62,386 nt of DNA from an uncultured Alphaproteobacteria bacterium (GTDB lineage: Bacteria; Pseudomonadota; Alphaproteobacteria; HIMB59), in contig CACIPV010000006.1 in assembly GCA_902588615.1 (NCBI GenBank), forward strand, positions 1 to 62,386, written 5' to 3'. Shown here one piece after another: positions 38,994 to 48,731 of the stretch (position 1 is its first letter; each line of letters starts with the position of its first letter). The position numbers were made by a program, and so were the translations under genes. The notes beneath the pieces were generated by a model that made no database searches, was not told where the DNA came from, and saw only the letters and a list, made by a program, of their open reading frames with translations.

Positions 38994-40713
38994 GTCTAAA
39001 GAACATTTTATAAGAATTTCTAAATTATTTCTTAATTTTAAATTAAGAATGTTTGTTGCTATTTTATGTATGATTATTGCAGCTCTATGCACAGGTTTTC
39101 ATGCATGGTTAGTTAAACCAGCTCTTGACAATGTTTTAATTAATGCTGATAGGTTTTATTTATATTTTATACCCATTGCTATTTTAATTACTGGTGTAAT
39201 AAAAGGGTTTGTAACTTATATCCAAATTACTTCTTTACAATTTATGAGTCATAGAATTATTGAAAATCTCAGACGTGATGTTTTCAAAAATATTATAAAT
39301 GTACATTATGGGTTTTTTGTTAAAAATAAAATTGGATCATTAATTACGAGAATTACTACAGATACTTATTATTTAAGTGGTGCAATGGCCAACACTTATA
39401 CCGCATTAATAAAAGACTCTTTAACTTTGACTGTTTTAATAGGAAATATGTTTTATCAAAATTGGAAATTAGCATGCATTTCTATAGTGATTTTTCCATT
39501 GGCCATTGTTCCTATAAGGGTTTTAGGTAAAAAAATTAGAAGGGTCACAAAAAACTTACAAGAACAAGTTGGAACTTTAGCTTCAAATTTAGAAGAGGTC
39601 TTTAGAGGGATCAAAAATGTAAAATCTTTCAATGCAGAAAATTTTGAAATCAAAAGAGTTAATAAAGAAATTGAGCAAGCTAGAGAATTGAATTTTAAAC
39701 AGGAAAAAATAACTGCGAGATCTAGACCTTTCACGGAAACATTGGGTTCAATGGCAGCTGGTTTAGCAATATTTGGTGGGGGTATTTTTGTAATTAACGA
39801 AAATATGACAGCTGGGCAATTGATGAGTTTTTTAGTAAGTCTAATGTTAGCTTATGCACCACTTAAAAATCTAATAAATGTGAATGTTTTACTTCAAAGT
39901 GGTCTTGGTGCTGCCTCCAGAATATTTGAATTTATAGATTTTAAAAACGAAACAATTGGAGGATCAAAGATAATAAAAGATTTCAAGACTTTGAGTTTTA
40001 AAGAGGTTTTTTTTAAATACGAAAATACAAATAAAAATATAATTAACCGGGTTAATTTTAACCTAAAAGCAGGAAAAAAAGTTGCATTTGTGGGACCCTC
40101 TGGAGGAGGTAAATCAACACTGATGGCTTTATTTTTGAGATTATTTGATATCACTAAAGGTGACATAACAATAAATGAAATAAATATAAAAAAATTAAAA
40201 TTAAATAGTCTTAGAAATATATTTAGCCTAGTTAGTCAAGATACAGTTTTGTTTGATGGTACTATTTCAGAAAATATAAAATATAACTCTGGTCACAATC
40301 AATCAAATATAAATCATTTTGCTAATATTGCATGTGTAAATGATTTTGCAAATAAACTACCTTTAAAATTGGATACTAAAATTGGAGAAAATGGAATTAA
40401 ATTGTCTGGGGGGCAAAGGCAAAGAATTTCAATAGCGAGAGCTCTCGCTCAAAAAAGCCCTGTTGTATTATTAGATGAACCAACTTCAAATTTAGATCTT
40501 AAAACAGAGTCTAAGCTATTCAATAATTTGTATCATTTACCAGAAATTACAATGATCGTAGTTGCACATAGATTAAGCACAATTAAAAATTTTGATGAAA
40601 TTTACTATTTAGAAAATGGTGAGGTTGTTGAAAAGGGAACTCATAAAACCTTAATGGCAAAGAAAAAACATTATTATAATCTTTATCAAAGACAGATTAA
40701 AAAAAATGCTTAA
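38986..40713 (+). CDS. msbA: MsbA-type lipid A/lipid flippase, ABC exporter
   Basis: 575-residue half-transporter: six membrane helices (about 1-310), then an ABC domain with Walker A GPSGGGKSTL, signature LSGGQRQRISIARAL and Walker B VVLLDEPTSNLD. Being first in a run with DUF374, waaA, lpxK and lpxL supports lipid A-Kdo export from the inner leaflet. Overlaps ubiA and the DUF374 gene by 8 nt each. Confidence 0.87.
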   Translation: MSESKEHFIRISKLFLNFKLRMFVAILCMIIAALCTGFHAWLVKPALDNVLINADRFYLYFIPIAILITGVIKGFVTYIQITSLQFMSHRIIENLRRDVFKNIINVHYGFFVKNKIGSLITRITTDTYYLSGAMANTYTALIKDSLTLTVLIGNMFYQNWKLACISIVIFPLAIVPIRVLGKKIRRVTKNLQEQVGTLASNLEEVFRGIKNVKSFNAENFEIKRVNKEIEQARELNFKQEKITARSRPFTETLGSMAAGLAIFGGGIFVINENMTAGQLMSFLVSLMLAYAPLKNLINVNVLLQSGLGAASRIFEFIDFKNETIGGSKIIKDFKTLSFKEVFFKYENTNKNIINRVNFNLKAGKKVAFVGPSGGGKSTLMALFLRLFDITKGDITINEINIKKLKLNSLRNIFSLVSQDTVLFDGTISENIKYNSGHNQSNINHFANIACVNDFANKLPLKLDTKIGENGIKLSGGQRQRISIARALAQKSPVVLLDEPTSNLDLKTESKLFNNLYHLPEITMIVVAHRLSTIKNFDEIYYLENGEVVEKGTHKTLMAKKKHYYNLYQRQIKKNA

Positions 40714-41356
40714 AAAATTATCTAAGAATAAATTCTTTAAGATTATTTTTGTAAATTTGATTTATCTGTCATTATCACTTATAAAAAAAACAAGTAATTG
40801 GTCGGGTGTAAACGAAGAAGTCATAGAAAAAAAATTACAAGATAATAAATCAATCATTGTACTTATTTGGCATAACCAACTTATGGGTTCTACATTTAGT
40901 TGGAAATTTAAACCAAAATTAAGACCCGTTGCAACATCTCACAGAGACGGTCAAATAAGTACTTTAGTTCAAAGAAAATTTGGTTTAGATCCTCTTTTAC
41001 GAGAAAAAGACAAACCGACCGCTCTAATAAAAGAAATCACTTTAGCCGTGGAAAAAGGAGAATGCATTTATATCACACCAGATGCACCTCATGGACCACC
41101 TTATGAAATTAACACTAATATTTACAAATTAGCTAAAAAGTTTGACTTAAAGATCGCTCTACTAACTTTTAAAACCAATCGTTTTTTTCGTCTAAATAAT
41201 TGGGATAAATTAAAAATACCATTACCTTTCAGTAAAGGTATTTTTTTTTGGGGTGAAGAAATAATAAACCCAAGTAAGTTCGATGAAAATTCATTTAATA
41301 CATACATAATAGACAATTTGAATAAAAATTTAAAAATAATTGATGCTCATTTTTAG
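40706..41356 (+). CDS. DUF374 lysophospholipid acyltransferase-like protein
   Basis: 216 residues with one N-terminal hydrophobic segment. VLIWHNQLMG, SHRDGQISTLVQRKFG and TPDAPHGPP are the DUF374 hallmarks, related to the LPLAT acyltransferases. It occurs beside msbA and waaA in many alphaproteobacteria and is thought to act in lipid A or phospholipid acylation; activity unproven. Overlaps msbA by 8 nt and waaA by 14 nt. Confidence 0.85.
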   Translation: MLKKLSKNKFFKIIFVNLIYLSLSLIKKTSNWSGVNEEVIEKKLQDNKSIIVLIWHNQLMGSTFSWKFKPKLRPVATSHRDGQISTLVQRKFGLDPLLREKDKPTALIKEITLAVEKGECIYITPDAPHGPPYEINTNIYKLAKKFDLKIALLTFKTNRFFRLNNWDKLKIPLPFSKGIFFWGEEIINPSKFDENSFNTYIIDNLNKNLKIIDAHF

Positions 41357-42503
41357 CTATAGATTATTACAACTTGTGTTTTTTCCAGTGATTTTATTAA
41401 TTGGTTTAATTAGAGTATTCAATAAAAAAGAAAATTTTTTTTCATATAAGCAAAAAATATTCGCAAACCAAAATTACATACAAATCAAACAAAGTGATTT
41501 TTTAATTCATTTTGCTAGCATAGGCGAATTGAATTCTATTAAATTCTTAGTGGATAGGCTCAATAATAAAAAAATTGTTTTATCGTGTTCTACATTGTCA
41601 TCTTTTGAATTATCAAAAAAATTGTACCCCAACCTTATTAGTATATTCCTTCCTTTAGATTTTTTTTGGAATGTAAATATTTTCTTATCAAAAACAAATT
41701 TTAAAAAAATTTTATGGATTGACTCAGAAATTTGGCCTAATTGGCTCATAATTTCAAAAAAGAAAAATTTAAAAAATATCTTAATTAATGGCAGAGTATC
41801 GGATACAAGTTATGTCAGGTGGTCAAAATATCCAAATTTAAGTAAAATAATTGGAGAACAATACGATCTAATTTTTGCACAAAGTAAAAAGGATCAAATC
41901 AACATAAATAATTTATTTGGTAAAAAAGTTTATTTTTTTGGGAACTTAAAATTTAATATTAATCCAAATATACCAAATTCAAAAAAAAAGATCGTTTGTT
42001 TTGCAAGTATTCACTTAAATGAATATGATAAAGTTATACATATAATTAAAAGATTAAATTTAAGTGAAATACTTGAAATAATTATTATACCGCGTCACAT
42101 TCAATTCTCTTATAATTTAAGTAAAAAAATTACTTCTGAAAATTTAAAAAAAATAACAGTACATAATAAATTTGGGGATATCATGTCAATTTTTGAGCGC
42201 TCAAAAATAGTATTTATGGGTGGTTCTTTAATTAGACATGGCGGACAGAATCCTCTGGAACCTATTTCTAGAGGTTGCTTTGTGCTTTCAGGAGAATTTA
42301 ATAAAAATTTTGATGAAATTTATCTTGATCTTGAAAAACTTAACCTTTGCAAAACAATGAATAGTGATAATTTAGAAGATATCAGTAATGAAATTAACAA
42401 ACAAATAGAGGAAGACTTTAATCATGTTAAGGAAATTGAAAATTTTATTAATAAAAATAAAAATAGTTTAAAAAATATTACAGAGATGATTGATAAATGT
42501 TAA
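41343..42503 (+). CDS. waaA: Kdo transferase (3-deoxy-D-manno-octulosonic-acid transferase)
   Basis: Adds Kdo to the lipid A precursor. 386 residues from ATG 41343 (a TTG lies just before). N-terminal membrane helix, then FASIGELNSIKFL with the catalytic Glu, WPNWLIISKKKNLKNILINGR, and the C-terminal donor-site MGGSLIRHGGQNPLEP. GT-B fold, inner membrane. The number of Kdo residues added cannot be read from sequence. Overlaps lpxK by 7 nt. Confidence 0.93.
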   Translation: MLIFSYRLLQLVFFPVILLIGLIRVFNKKENFFSYKQKIFANQNYIQIKQSDFLIHFASIGELNSIKFLVDRLNNKKIVLSCSTLSSFELSKKLYPNLISIFLPLDFFWNVNIFLSKTNFKKILWIDSEIWPNWLIISKKKNLKNILINGRVSDTSYVRWSKYPNLSKIIGEQYDLIFAQSKKDQININNLFGKKVYFFGNLKFNINPNIPNSKKKIVCFASIHLNEYDKVIHIIKRLNLSEILEIIIIPRHIQFSYNLSKKITSENLKKITVHNKFGDIMSIFERSKIVFMGGSLIRHGGQNPLEPISRGCFVLSGEFNKNFDEIYLDLEKLNLCKTMNSDNLEDISNEINKQIEEDFNHVKEIENFINKNKNSLKNITEMIDKC

Positions 42504-43462
42504 AAGCTCCAAAATTTTGGTATCAAAAAACAATTTCTTTAAATGCACTTCTTCTCTCTCCTTTATCAATAATTTGGTCAGTCGGAAATTTAATCAAAAG
42601 AAGACTATCAAAAGTTCAAAAAATTGACTTACCAGTGATAGCAGTTGGAAGTGCTATAATTGGTGGTTCAGGCAAAACGCCCTCAGTATTGTACATCTGT
42701 AGAGAATTAAAGAAGATGGGGTACATTCCTCATATTATCTCAAGAGGTTATGGTGGGTCCACTACAGTAGATGAAGTTATAAAAGTAAAACCTCATATGG
42801 ACTTTAATTTTGTAGGAGATGAGGCTTTAATGATGTCAAATTATTTTACAACATGGGTTAGTAAAAATAAATTTCACGCAATGATTTCAGCAAAGGAAGA
42901 TGGTGCAAATATACTTGTACTTGACGATGCACTTCAATCTTATAATGTTTATAAAAATATATCGATTTATGTTTATGACTCTATCCAATCATTTGGTAAT
43001 AGACTTTTAGTTCCCTCTGGACCACTAAGAGAGTCAGTAAAAAATGCAATTAGAAAATCACAAATATTTTTTTTAATTAATACAGATGTATGTAATGATT
43101 TAAATGACAGTCACTTTAAGCATATTTTGAAATATAAAATAGAAATCAACCCAGAATTTAAAGAAAAAAAGTTAATTGCTTTTGCAGGTCTGGGTTTTAA
43201 TAAAAAATTTTTTGACCAATTAAAATCTGAAAATTTAAATTTAGTATTAACAAAAGAGTTTCCTGATCATCATCAATATACTGTCGATGATATTTTTTTA
43301 TTACTTGATCAAGCAAATAAAAATGATGCTTTTTTAATAACAACAGAGAAAGATCATGTCAGGATACCTAATGAATTTAAAAGCTCTGTTGGAATAATAC
43401 ATGGAGAAATAGTATCTGATAACAATTTAGGATTTACTACGGAAATTGAAAAATATATTTAA
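42497..43462 (+). CDS. lpxK: Tetraacyldisaccharide 4'-kinase
   Basis: Phosphorylates the lipid A disaccharide at the 4' position. 321 residues. N-terminal membrane-associated segment, then P-loop GGSGKTPS (56-63), ISRGYGGS, GDEALM and VLDDALQ (the usual D-D-G/A-x-Q). Gives lipid IVA, substrate of WaaA encoded immediately upstream. Its 3' end overlaps the acyltransferase by 17 nt. Confidence 0.94.
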   Translation: MLKAPKFWYQKTISLNALLLSPLSIIWSVGNLIKRRLSKVQKIDLPVIAVGSAIIGGSGKTPSVLYICRELKKMGYIPHIISRGYGGSTTVDEVIKVKPHMDFNFVGDEALMMSNYFTTWVSKNKFHAMISAKEDGANILVLDDALQSYNVYKNISIYVYDSIQSFGNRLLVPSGPLRESVKNAIRKSQIFFLINTDVCNDLNDSHFKHILKYKIEINPEFKEKKLIAFAGLGFNKKFFDQLKSENLNLVLTKEFPDHHQYTVDDIFLLLDQANKNDAFLITTEKDHVRIPNEFKSSVGIIHGEIVSDNNLGFTTEIEKYI

Positions 43463-44309
43463 AGTTTTTAGAAATTATAGTGAGTTTGTATTTTTTATTA
43501 TACTTAAAAATATATTAGGATTATTTAGTTTTAATTTTGCCTCAAATATTGGAGGAATTTTAGTTGGTTTTTTTGGAAAATTTACAAAATACGAGCAAAT
43601 TATAAAAAACAATTTGAAAGTATTAAGACTTAATGATGAAAAGAGTTCAAGATTAGCAAAGGAAAATTTAAAAGAGACAGGTAAAGTTTTTTTTGAATTT
43701 TTTAACTTAAATAAATTTGATTGGAAAAATATAGATTTTGATAATATCCATATCATGGACGAGATAAAAAATCACAAAGGTCCTAAAATCTTTATATCAG
43801 CACATATTGGGAACTGGGAGCTAACAAGAAATTTTATTTTACGTCATGGTTTCACATTACATTCAGTTTATAGACACGCAAATAATGAGAAGATCGATAA
43901 CTACATACAAAAAAATAGAATGAAAAATAATGCTTTTTTTTATAAAAAAGGCTCTGAGAGTGCTAAATCCATGATTAAGGCCCTCAAACAAAATGAAGAC
44001 TTAGCTCTTCTAATTGACCAAAGAGATAGTAGTGGTTTAGAAATAAATTTTTTTGGAAAGAAAGTACTTGCAACAGATGGTTTTGCTAATTTGGCAATTA
44101 GATACAAAACAATGATATGTCCAGTATACTCCATCAGAAATCAAAATAACAAATTTCAAATAATTTTTGAAAAACCTTTACGTTATGAAGAATATAAAAA
44201 CTATGATGTAAAAGGCCTAGTTGAGATGATTCACAAGAAATATTTTGAAAAATGGATTACACAATCTCCATCACAATGGCTATGGGTACATAAAAGATGG
44301 AAATTATAG
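43446..44309 (+). CDS. LpxL/HtrB-family lipid A acyltransferase
   Basis: 287-residue inner-membrane enzyme that adds a secondary acyl chain to lipid A. Catalytic H-x4-D/E motif HIGNWE in FISAHIGNWELTRN; ALLIDQRDSSGLEINFFGK and PVYSIRNQNNKFQIIF follow the family pattern. Start TTG at 43446, within lpxK. It closes the msbA-DUF374-waaA-lpxK-lpxL run; convergent with xseA (6-bp overlap). Confidence 0.88.
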   Translation: MKNIFKVFRNYSEFVFFIILKNILGLFSFNFASNIGGILVGFFGKFTKYEQIIKNNLKVLRLNDEKSSRLAKENLKETGKVFFEFFNLNKFDWKNIDFDNIHIMDEIKNHKGPKIFISAHIGNWELTRNFILRHGFTLHSVYRHANNEKIDNYIQKNRMKNNAFFYKKGSESAKSMIKALKQNEDLALLIDQRDSSGLEINFFGKKVLATDGFANLAIRYKTMICPVYSIRNQNNKFQIIFEKPLRYEEYKNYDVKGLVEMIHKKYFEKWITQSPSQWLWVHKRWKL

Positions 44310-45641
44310 TTTTTTCTTAACACTCATTGCTCCATCTTTCAAAGTAACATTAAAATTATTCAATTTTTTTAAAGTTTGTATACTTTTAATAATTTGATTT
44401 TCTGTTTTCAATATAGCATAGCCTTTTTTTAAGTTTTTTTCTATCGAAGAGGTATTAAGTATCTTATTTAGTAAATATAATTTTTGGGAAAAAATCTTAA
44501 ATTTATTTAAAATTAAAGTTTTGTTATTATTATTGATGTATCCAATCTTGCTTTGTATTTCTAATATTTTTTGTTTTGGGCTATTGTTTTGTAGTCTAAT
44601 CAATGTATCATTAAATAAATTTGATTTATCGTAAAAGCAATTATTAATTATCTTTAAATTCTCACCGTTTATTTTACTTAATTTGATTTCAATATCTTTG
44701 ATTGAATTTGAAAAATAATTTACAGAATTTTTGAATCTCAATAATAATTGTTCTATTGATAAATATTTTTGTTCGATAGATTGATTGAGTTTTAATTGTA
44801 AATCCTGAATTTGATTTAATAAATAATTTTTATCGGGAACTGCAATTTCAGCTGCTGCAGTAGGTGTTGGTGCACGCAAATCTGAGACATAATCTAATAA
44901 GGTATAGTCAGTATCATGACCAATAGCCGAAATATTAGGAATTTTTAATTTAAAAACTCTTTTTATTAAATCGGGTTCGTTAAAAGGCATTAACTCTTCC
45001 AAAGAACCTCCACCTCTAGCAAATATGATTAAATCTGGCTTTAAAAAGTCCTTTGAGTCATGATTTTCAATGAGATTTAAAAAATCTATAATTTCAATAT
45101 GAGAATTTTTACCTTGAACAGAAATAGGGAAAACCTTTATTTGAGTAACTGGAAATCTCTCGGAAATTCTATGAATTATATCATGAATTACTGAACCAGA
45201 GGATGAAGTTAAGACACCGATAGATTTTGGATACTTAGGCAATTTTTTTTTCTTATCATCATCAAACAAACCCAGCAAAGATAATTCTTTTTTCCTATCT
45301 TCAATAAGCTTTAATATTGATCCTGTACCACTATACTCAACCTGATCAATAATGAGTTGGTAAACAGATCTCCCAAATTTAGAGTAAGATGTTATCCTGC
45401 CATAAAAACTGTATTCAGTTCCCTCTTCAATTTGAACTTGCAAATTTTCATAGCTTCCTTTCCAGCATATGCAAGATATGACCTCATCGTTTTCTTTAAT
45501 TGAAAAATATACGTGTCCAGAACTAGCTATAGTTATTGATCCTGCCTCTCCAACTAACTTCAAATAAGAATAGCTTTCCTCCAATAAATCTTTTATTGAC
45601 TTATTCAGTTGTGATACAGTGTACTCAGGAATATTATTCAC
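44304..45641 (-). CDS. xseA: Exodeoxyribonuclease VII large subunit
   Basis: Single-strand DNA exonuclease subunit. I set the start at GTG 45639-45641 (445 residues, near the E. coli 456), just before IPEYTVSQLNKSIKDLLEE, the conserved OB-fold entry; the open frame upstream is antisense to purD. Catalytic core: GVLTSSSGSVIHDI, LIFARGGGSLEELMPFN, AIGHDTDYTLLDYVSDLRAPTP. C-terminal coiled coil rich in Asn/Lys. Small subunit xseB is not in the window. 30 bp from divergent purD. Confidence 0.95.
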   Translation of the reverse strand: MNNIPEYTVSQLNKSIKDLLEESYSYLKLVGEAGSITIASSGHVYFSIKENDEVISCICWKGSYENLQVQIEEGTEYSFYGRITSYSKFGRSVYQLIIDQVEYSGTGSILKLIEDRKKELSLLGLFDDDKKKKLPKYPKSIGVLTSSSGSVIHDIIHRISERFPVTQIKVFPISVQGKNSHIEIIDFLNLIENHDSKDFLKPDLIIFARGGGSLEELMPFNEPDLIKRVFKLKIPNISAIGHDTDYTLLDYVSDLRAPTPTAAAEIAVPDKNYLLNQIQDLQLKLNQSIEQKYLSIEQLLLRFKNSVNYFSNSIKDIEIKLSKINGENLKIINNCFYDKSNLFNDTLIRLQNNSPKQKILEIQSKIGYINNNNKTLILNKFKIFSQKLYLLNKILNTSSIEKNLKKGYAILKTENQIIKSIQTLKKLNNFNVTLKDGAMSVKKKL

Positions 45642-45671
45642 AAAATAAATATACTTTATTATGTTATATAA

Positions 45672-46934
45672 ATGAATGTCATAGTTGTAGGATCTGGTGC
45701 CCGAGAACATGCTTTGTGTAGAATTCTTCACAAGTCCTACCTTTGTGAAAAAGTATTCTGTTTTCCTGGAAATTATGGAATTAGCCAAATTGCAGAGTGT
45801 AAAGATATCTCAACCAAAGAGGATATTGTTGAAGAATGTATTAAAATTAATCCAGACCTAGTTGTTGTAGGTCCGGAAAACTATTTATCAGAAAATCTTG
45901 CGGGAGAACTTAGAAATAAGGGTTTAAATGTTTTTGGGCCTGACTCTGAAGGCGCAAAACTTGAATCTTCCAAGGAGTTCATGAAAGAATTTTGTCAATC
46001 ACATAATATTCCAACTGCAAAGTCTCAAACTTTTGTTGATTTTGATAAAGCAAAAAACTATCTCGAAAGTTTTAATGGGCCCATTGTTGTAAAATATGAT
46101 GGATTAGCTGCTGGTAAAGGAGTTTTTGTATGCACAAATACAAATCAAGCAATAGAGGCTTGTGAAAGGATTTTTATAAAAAAGGAGTTTAATCAAGAAA
46201 ACAATAAAGTTGTTATTGAAGAATTCATTGAGGGAAAAGAATTGAGTTTTTTTACTATTACTGATGGTGATGAATACTTAAATATTGGTTCCGCACAAGA
46301 CTATAAAAGAGTTGGAGATAACGATACTGGACCCAATACTGGAGGAATGGGTACTATCAGCCCTGCCCCTATTTTAGATAACAATCTAGATATGATAATT
46401 CAGGATCAAATAGTAGAAAAAACTATAGAGGGTTTAAAGCATGACAACATAGCATTTCAAGGCGTTATATTTTTTGGGATAATCGTCAATGAACACAATC
46501 AACCATATTTGCTAGAATACAATACTAGATTTGGAGATCCTGAAATTCAAAGTATTTCTCTTAGGATAAAGTCAGATTTTTTATCTTTACTTCATTCAAC
46601 TGCAACAAAAAATTTAAAATATGCTAATATTGAATTGTTTGAAAACAAAAAATCAATTTGTTTAATTTTGGCAACGAAAGGATATCCGGGAGATTACCCT
46701 AAAAATACTGAAATCAGAAATTTAAATGAATTAAAAAATAATGATGAATTTTATATTTTTCATGCGGCGACTAAATTAATAAACAACAAAGTTTTTTCTA
46801 ATGGAGGTAGAGTTCTATCAATTGTTGTATGTGGAGATAGTTATCTTGAATGTAGAAATAAAGTATATGAAATAGCAGATATTATCGATTGGCCTGAAAA
46901 ATATTATAGATCTGATATTGGTGCTAATATTTAG
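45672..46934 (+). CDS. purD: Phosphoribosylamine-glycine ligase
   Basis: ATP-grasp enzyme of purine synthesis making GAR. 420 residues. N-terminal MNVIVVGSGAREHAL; ATP-grasp loop VVKYDGLAAGKGVFV; QDYKRVGDNDTGPNTGGMG and LEYNTRFGDPEIQ carry metal and substrate residues. Divergent from xseA (the alphaproteobacterial purD/xseA pairing) and convergent with tadA (11-bp overlap). Confidence 0.97.
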   Translation: MNVIVVGSGAREHALCRILHKSYLCEKVFCFPGNYGISQIAECKDISTKEDIVEECIKINPDLVVVGPENYLSENLAGELRNKGLNVFGPDSEGAKLESSKEFMKEFCQSHNIPTAKSQTFVDFDKAKNYLESFNGPIVVKYDGLAAGKGVFVCTNTNQAIEACERIFIKKEFNQENNKVVIEEFIEGKELSFFTITDGDEYLNIGSAQDYKRVGDNDTGPNTGGMGTISPAPILDNNLDMIIQDQIVEKTIEGLKHDNIAFQGVIFFGIIVNEHNQPYLLEYNTRFGDPEIQSISLRIKSDFLSLLHSTATKNLKYANIELFENKKSICLILATKGYPGDYPKNTEIRNLNELKNNDEFYIFHAATKLINNKVFSNGGRVLSIVVCGDSYLECRNKVYEIADIIDWPEKYYRSDIGANI

Positions 46935-47349
46935 TTCTCTTATTTTTAAAAAATTTTTTTATTAGATTTTCTTCGTTATTTTTAATTAATTTATACTTTA
47001 CCTTCGATATAGTATTTCGACTAGGATTTACATTTTTAAATAAATAATAAACCTCAGATAATCTTGAGGATTTTATAACCTCTTTGCACATATGACATGG
47101 TTCTAAATAAGATATCATTATGAGACCATCTAATCTCTTTTGATTTAATTTTTTACATGCCTTTCTTATACATAAAATCTCTGCATGTGCAGTTGGATCA
47201 TTTAATGCAATTTCTTGATTGAAAGATTTAGCGATAATTCTCTCATAGATCGGGTCGACAATTACGGATGCTATAGGAATCTCACCTTTTTCCATAGCTA
47301 ATTTACTTTGACTAAGTACAATACGTATAAAATTTGTTAGGTTGTTCAT
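46924..47349 (-). CDS. tadA: tRNA adenosine(34) deaminase-type protein
   Basis: Zinc deaminase converting wobble A34 to inosine in tRNA-Arg(ACG). 141 residues from ATG 47347-47349; the longer frame to 47370 would enter the divergent gene. Motif HAE (55-57) and PCHMC (84-88) with the spacing of cytidine/adenosine deaminases. TadA is the most likely member, though other tRNA or nucleoside deaminases share these motifs. Confidence 0.85.
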   Translation of the reverse strand: MNNLTNFIRIVLSQSKLAMEKGEIPIASVIVDPIYERIIAKSFNQEIALNDPTAHAEILCIRKACKKLNQKRLDGLIMISYLEPCHMCKEVIKSSRLSEVYYLFKNVNPSRNTISKVKYKLIKNNEENLIKKFFKNKRTKY

Positions 47350-47350
47350 T

Positions 47351-48058
47351 GTGAATAGATCCCCAGTCATTGGTATTACAACTGATTATAAGGAAAAAGA
47401 AAACACATATTCTAAATATCCTTGGTTTGCTTTAAGGCGCCATTATTCAGACTGTTTATATCAGTATGGATGTACACCAATAATATTACCTATAACAGAA
47501 ACTTTAGAAAATATTGATTTTTTAGATGGCTTACTCATCTCGGGAGGGGACTTTGATATTGATCCAAAATATTACGGTGAAAATATACAGTCAGATAAAA
47601 TTCAAACCATTAAAGATAGGACTAAATTTGAATTAAAATTATTAGAAAAATATTTTACCCTTAATAGACCTATTCTGGGAATATGTGGAGGTTGCCAACT
47701 TCTAAATGTATTTTTTGGTGGTAGTTTAATCCAAAATATTGAGTCATTTATTGAACACGAACAACCCAATCCAAGAGATGAGACTAGTCATGAGATAGTT
47801 TTGAGAGATACATCTAATCTAAAGATATTTAAAAATAGTCAAAAAATTTTTGTGAATAGTGCTCATCATCAGGGTATTAAAAAAATTGGTCAAAATTTAA
47901 TAGTAGATGCTCATGCGCCTGATAATCTAATTGAAGCTTTTCATCATAATCAACATCCATTATGCATGGGCGTTCAATGGCATCCTGAATTTTTAATAAC
48001 AGATTTTGATAAAAGTATTATAAAGCTGTTTACAGATCATGCAAAAAATAACGTTTAG
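47351..48058 (+). CDS. Class I glutamine amidotransferase, peptidase C26 family
   Basis: Resembles PuuD-type gamma-glutamyl-GABA hydrolases. GTG at 47351 is my start; a TTG at 47342 also fits but overlaps tadA. About 235 residues. LLISGGDFDIDPKYYGE, nucleophile Cys in ILGICGGCQLLNVFFGG (usual form GICRGxQ), and catalytic His/Glu in GVQWHPEF. It hydrolyses gamma-glutamyl compounds; substrate unknown, and no polyamine genes are nearby. Candidate promoter TTTACT (47302-47307), 18 bp, TATAAA (47326-47331) inside tadA. Confidence 0.86.
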   Translation: MNRSPVIGITTDYKEKENTYSKYPWFALRRHYSDCLYQYGCTPIILPITETLENIDFLDGLLISGGDFDIDPKYYGENIQSDKIQTIKDRTKFELKLLEKYFTLNRPILGICGGCQLLNVFFGGSLIQNIESFIEHEQPNPRDETSHEIVLRDTSNLKIFKNSQKIFVNSAHHQGIKKIGQNLIVDAHAPDNLIEAFHHNQHPLCMGVQWHPEFLITDFDKSIIKLFTDHAKNNV

Positions 48059-48731
48059 TAAAAAATTATCCATTCAATTTAAAATTTCGAGAAACCAGGC
48101 AGAAATTTTAATAAAAAATAAAAAAGTTACTTTAAATGGTAATATTGAAACAAGACCGTTTATATCAGTAACTGATAAAGATATTTTTGAAATTGAAAAA
48201 CTTAAATCAAATAAACTTAATATAATACTATTTCATAAACCGCGAGGTTGTATCACTTCCAAAAAAGATGAAAAAGAAAGAAAAATTGTTTATGATTTTC
48301 TTCCTAAGAAATATCACCAGTATCACTATATTGGTAGATTAGATTACAATTCGGAGGGTTTATTACTATTTACAAAAGATACCTCTTTTAAAAGATATAT
48401 GGAACTTCCTAAATCAAATATTAAAAGATCTTATCTTGTTAGTGTAATGGGTACCTTTGATCAAAATAAGCTTAAATCAATGAATAAAAAAATTTATGGA
48501 AAAGAAATTTATAAAAAACCTAATGTAAAATTAGTTCACTCTAATACAAACAAACATGTACTGAGATTTAATCTTACTGAGGGAAAAAATAGAGAAATCA
48601 GAAATATTTGTGCATTATTTAATTTAAAGGTAGAAAAGCTTAAAAGGATCTCTCACGGACGTTTCCTATTAAAGTCTATAACCTATGGTGAATACAAAGA
48701 AGTGGAGGTTAATGAGAGTTATCAGCGGTAA
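48039..48731 (+). CDS. rluB: RluB/RsuA-type 23S/16S rRNA pseudouridine synthase
   Basis: 230 residues: N-terminal S4 domain (about 1-50, ISRNQAEILIKNKKVTLNG) and catalytic domain with Asp in YIGRLDYNSEGLLLFTKD and the late motif LTEGKNREIRNICALF. The next gene is rsmD, the standard alphaproteobacterial rluB-rsmD pairing, which favours RluB. Overlaps the amidotransferase by 20 nt. Confidence 0.88.
   Translation: MQKITFSKKLSIQFKISRNQAEILIKNKKVTLNGNIETRPFISVTDKDIFEIEKLKSNKLNIILFHKPRGCITSKKDEKERKIVYDFLPKKYHQYHYIGRLDYNSEGLLLFTKDTSFKRYMELPKSNIKRSYLVSVMGTFDQNKLKSMNKKIYGKEIYKKPNVKLVHSNTNKHVLRFNLTEGKNREIRNICALFNLKVEKLKRISHGRFLLKSITYGEYKEVEVNESYQR
48704..48708 (+). promoter_or_regulatory. Shine-Dalgarno GGAGG deciding the rsmD start
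   Basis: GGAGG inside the last codons of rluB lies 3 nt before ATG 48712. It favours that start over the upstream frame opening at 48685, which would add nine residues with no family match. Confidence 0.6.

Noticed and set aside
39456..40166. Antisense open frames of about 90 residues opposite msbA
   Set aside because: They are shadows of a conserved coding gene with no start signal, motif or independent support; the same holds for antisense frames opposite smc, atpF, lpxL and ileS.
45642..45671. Riboswitch or purine box before purD
   Set aside because: Only 30 bp of A/T sequence without structure separates it from xseA.
45642..45788. Long upstream start for xseA
   Set aside because: The added residues are antisense to the conserved purD N-terminus and have no family match; GTG 45641 precedes the conserved OB fold.
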